Origin: DATFYM01 sp035315065
GTDB taxonomy: Bacteria; Acidobacteriota; Terriglobia; UBA7540
Direction of reading: 5' to 3'
Length of the DNA stretch: 64,000 nt
NCBI GenBank assembly: GCA_035315065.1
Contig: DATFYM010000070.1
Span: forward strand, 1 to 64,000
The translations under genes were made by a program, and so were the position numbers. Positions 62,539 to 64,000 of this stretch are shown here, piece by piece. The notes beneath the pieces are model-generated. The model saw only the letters and a list, made by a program, of their open reading frames with translations, was not told the DNA's origin and searched no databases. The first letter of the stretch is position 1, and every line of letters begins with the position of its first letter.

Positions 62539-62676
62539 CTGACGATTGCAGATTGACGATTGACGATTGGAAGAGAGGCTCATCGACGATTGTGGATGGC
62601 TTATTAGGAAGATTACTCGACTTGCCTACTCTTTTTCTTGCAATCGTCAATCGTCAATCTACAACCGTCAATTCTT
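62539..62676. repeat. GATTGAC heptamer inverted repeat, second copy
   Basis: Arms at 62539-62570 and 62639-62676 repeat the units seen at 21371-21465. The right arm contains the stop codon of the alpha-amylase gene (62668-62670), so the element has landed at, or supplies, the end of that gene. Confidence 0.75.
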
Positions 62677-64000
62677 CGCATAGACGCCGGCCGAACGCGC
62701 CGGCAGCGTCGTTCGGATCTTGCCGCCACGGACCTCGAGCGGCGCCGCCGACCCCAGGCGATCGGTGAGAGTAGTTCCTTCGGCGAGGTGGACCGGACCG
62801 CTGTCAAGTTCAAAGACTACATCAGTAGTCGCGTTGTTGATGAGGATGACCACCGACGCTCCGCTGGTAATGCGCGCGTAGGCGTAAGTCTGATCGCCGA
62901 CGGCAAGGTCCACCAGCTTGCCGCGCCGCAGGGGCTCGAGTTCTCCGCGCAGGTGGGCGATTTGGCGCAGGTGCTCGAGAGCCGACTCCTGGTCCGGCGT
63001 GCGGCCGGCGGCCTCGAAGGCGTCATGGGGGTCGCCGGGCCAGCCCCCGGGAAAGTCGCGGCGATTGTCGGGGTCACCCGCGCCGGGCATGGCAATCTCG
63101 TCCCCGGAATAGAGCATGGGAACGCCGCGCGTGGTCATGATAAACGTCAGCGCCAGCTCGAGTCCGGCGAGGCTCGCGCCCGGTTCGTTCATGAACCGGG
63201 GCATATCGTGATTGCCGATAAAGGTCACCAGCAAGCCGGGGTTGGGATACAAATAATCATGGGCTAGCATGGTGGCCGCCTCGCGCAACGGCTTCCCCTC
63301 GGCGAAGGCGCGCCGGATCGGGTAAAGCAGCGGAAAATCGAAGACGGTGTCGACGCGCGAATCGAGGCCGTCGAATCGGGGCCGGCCGCCCTGAAAGAAT
63401 GAGGTCATGGCGGGGTCGCCGTCGTAGACTTCCCCCACGACGTTCACGCGCGGAAACTCGCCCTTGATGGCGCCCATCCAGTCGTGCCAGAAGCGGCGGG
63501 GCACATAGGGGAGGGTGTCCTCACGGACGGCGTCGAAGCCGGCGATCCCGATCCACCAAAGCGTGTTTTGGATGAGGTAACGCTCCACTTCCGGGTCGTC
63601 CTGGTTGAGGTCGGGCAGGATGTTGAGGAACCAGCCATCGAGCGTGGCGCGGCGGAGCTCGGGAGGCGCGTGGGGGTCGATCAGCGTCCAGGTCTGCCAG
63701 GTTTCCTCGGGGTGGACGGCCTCGGTGCCGTGGTACCACGTGGGGGTGGGCGGATCCTGGACCCAAGGGTGATAAGGCCCGGTGTGGTTGGCCACCTCGT
63801 CCTGGATCACCGTGAGGCCGAGCCGGTGGGCGTCGTCCACCAGTTCACGCAATTTAGTCAGGTCGCCGAAATGCTCTTCCACGCCGTAGAAATCGACCGC
63901 GCCGTAGCCGTGATAGTCAGTGATCGCTTGGCCGTCGTACCGCTCGCGCTCGTTCAGGTGGTTCACGTTGGCGTAGATGGGAGTCATCCACAGCGCCGTT
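62668..64000 (-). CDS. GH13 alpha-amylase family protein, N-terminus beyond the window
   Basis: The frame is open through the right edge (ALW before MTPIYANVN), so at least the first part of the barrel is missing. About 443 residues are visible. GH13 regions are DEVANHTG, the nucleophile in GFDAVREDTLPYV, the acid/base in NVVGEVYDG and FIGNHDMPRF with the third acid. A C-terminal beta domain ends at VYAKN. It probably acts on alpha-glucans such as starch or glycogen. The last codons lie in a GATTGAC repeat. Confidence 0.9.
   Translation of the reverse strand, partial: TALWMTPIYANVNHLNERERYDGQAITDYHGYGAVDFYGVEEHFGDLTKLRELVDDAHRLGLTVIQDEVANHTGPYHPWVQDPPTPTWYHGTEAVHPEETWQTWTLIDPHAPPELRRATLDGWFLNILPDLNQDDPEVERYLIQNTLWWIGIAGFDAVREDTLPYVPRRFWHDWMGAIKGEFPRVNVVGEVYDGDPAMTSFFQGGRPRFDGLDSRVDTVFDFPLLYPIRRAFAEGKPLREAATMLAHDYLYPNPGLLVTFIGNHDMPRFMNEPGASLAGLELALTFIMTTRGVPMLYSGDEIAMPGAGDPDNRRDFPGGWPGDPHDAFEAAGRTPDQESALEHLRQIAHLRGELEPLRRGKLVDLAVGDQTYAYARITSGASVVILINNATTDVVFELDSGPVHLAEGTTLTDRLGSAAPLEVRGGKIRTTLPARSAGVYAKN

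Overview
The window is GC-rich chromosomal DNA from a bacterium that is most likely an acidobacterium (Solibacter/Bryobacter-like). This is an inference from several signs. There are many REP-like palindromes and GATTGAC-type heptamer repeats between genes. One lipoprotein joins Ig-like repeats to an SBBP-type beta-propeller. Sugar genes and SGNH/GT-C genes are dense, and no phage or IS transposase is present. No rRNA, tRNA or CRISPR array was seen.

Region 1 (about 0.6-51.2 kb) reads as one large, heavily rearranged island for building and decorating a surface glycan. It holds seven complete SGNH/GDSL-type proteins with N-terminal anchors (619, 3196, 8254, 11205, 24153, 28322, 33881), an MBOAT acyltransferase, three DE-motif GT-C transferases (the first chimeric) and four other polytopic membrane proteins that may be GT-C-like. 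It also holds four GT2 polyprenyl-sugar type transferases, an NAD-sugar epimerase and an FAD oxidoreductase. Two O-carbamoyltransferases each come with SxtJ- and SxtK(DUF5989)-like small proteins, and there is an extra orphan DUF5989. Between 20.2 and 23.4 kb lies a three-gene cassette (acyl-CoA-dehydrogenase fold, carrier protein, stand-alone adenylation enzyme) whose residues match L-prolyl-carrier-protein oxidation systems (PltE/PltL/PltF; AnaB/AnaD/AnaC). The cluster could therefore make a pyrroline- or pyrrole-2-carboxyl thioester and use it, with carbamoyl groups, to decorate a glycan.

The island is strewn with broken pieces of its own genes. A membrane spermidine-synthase-like gene is complete at 16657 and has three partial copies, one of them fused in frame to a GT-C gene. 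Tail or internal fragments of two SGNH genes occur elsewhere, and two different leader sequences are each found in front of two unrelated genes. This points to repeated duplication and recombination at gene borders.

Region 2 (about 51.3-59.6 kb, minus strand) looks like a sugar and sugar-acid utilisation cluster. It holds a Tm-1-type pair (TIM-barrel protein and UPF0261 protein) with a cupin between, a GH127-like beta-L-arabinofuranosidase, an MFS transporter of the sugar-acid type and an L-rhamnonate-dehydratase-like enolase. A VapB antitoxin with a frameshifted VapC toxin sits inside the cluster. Region 3 (60.1-64 kb) has a GalT-like enzyme, a BadF/BcrA-type sugar kinase and the 3' part of a GH13 alpha-amylase that runs off the window.
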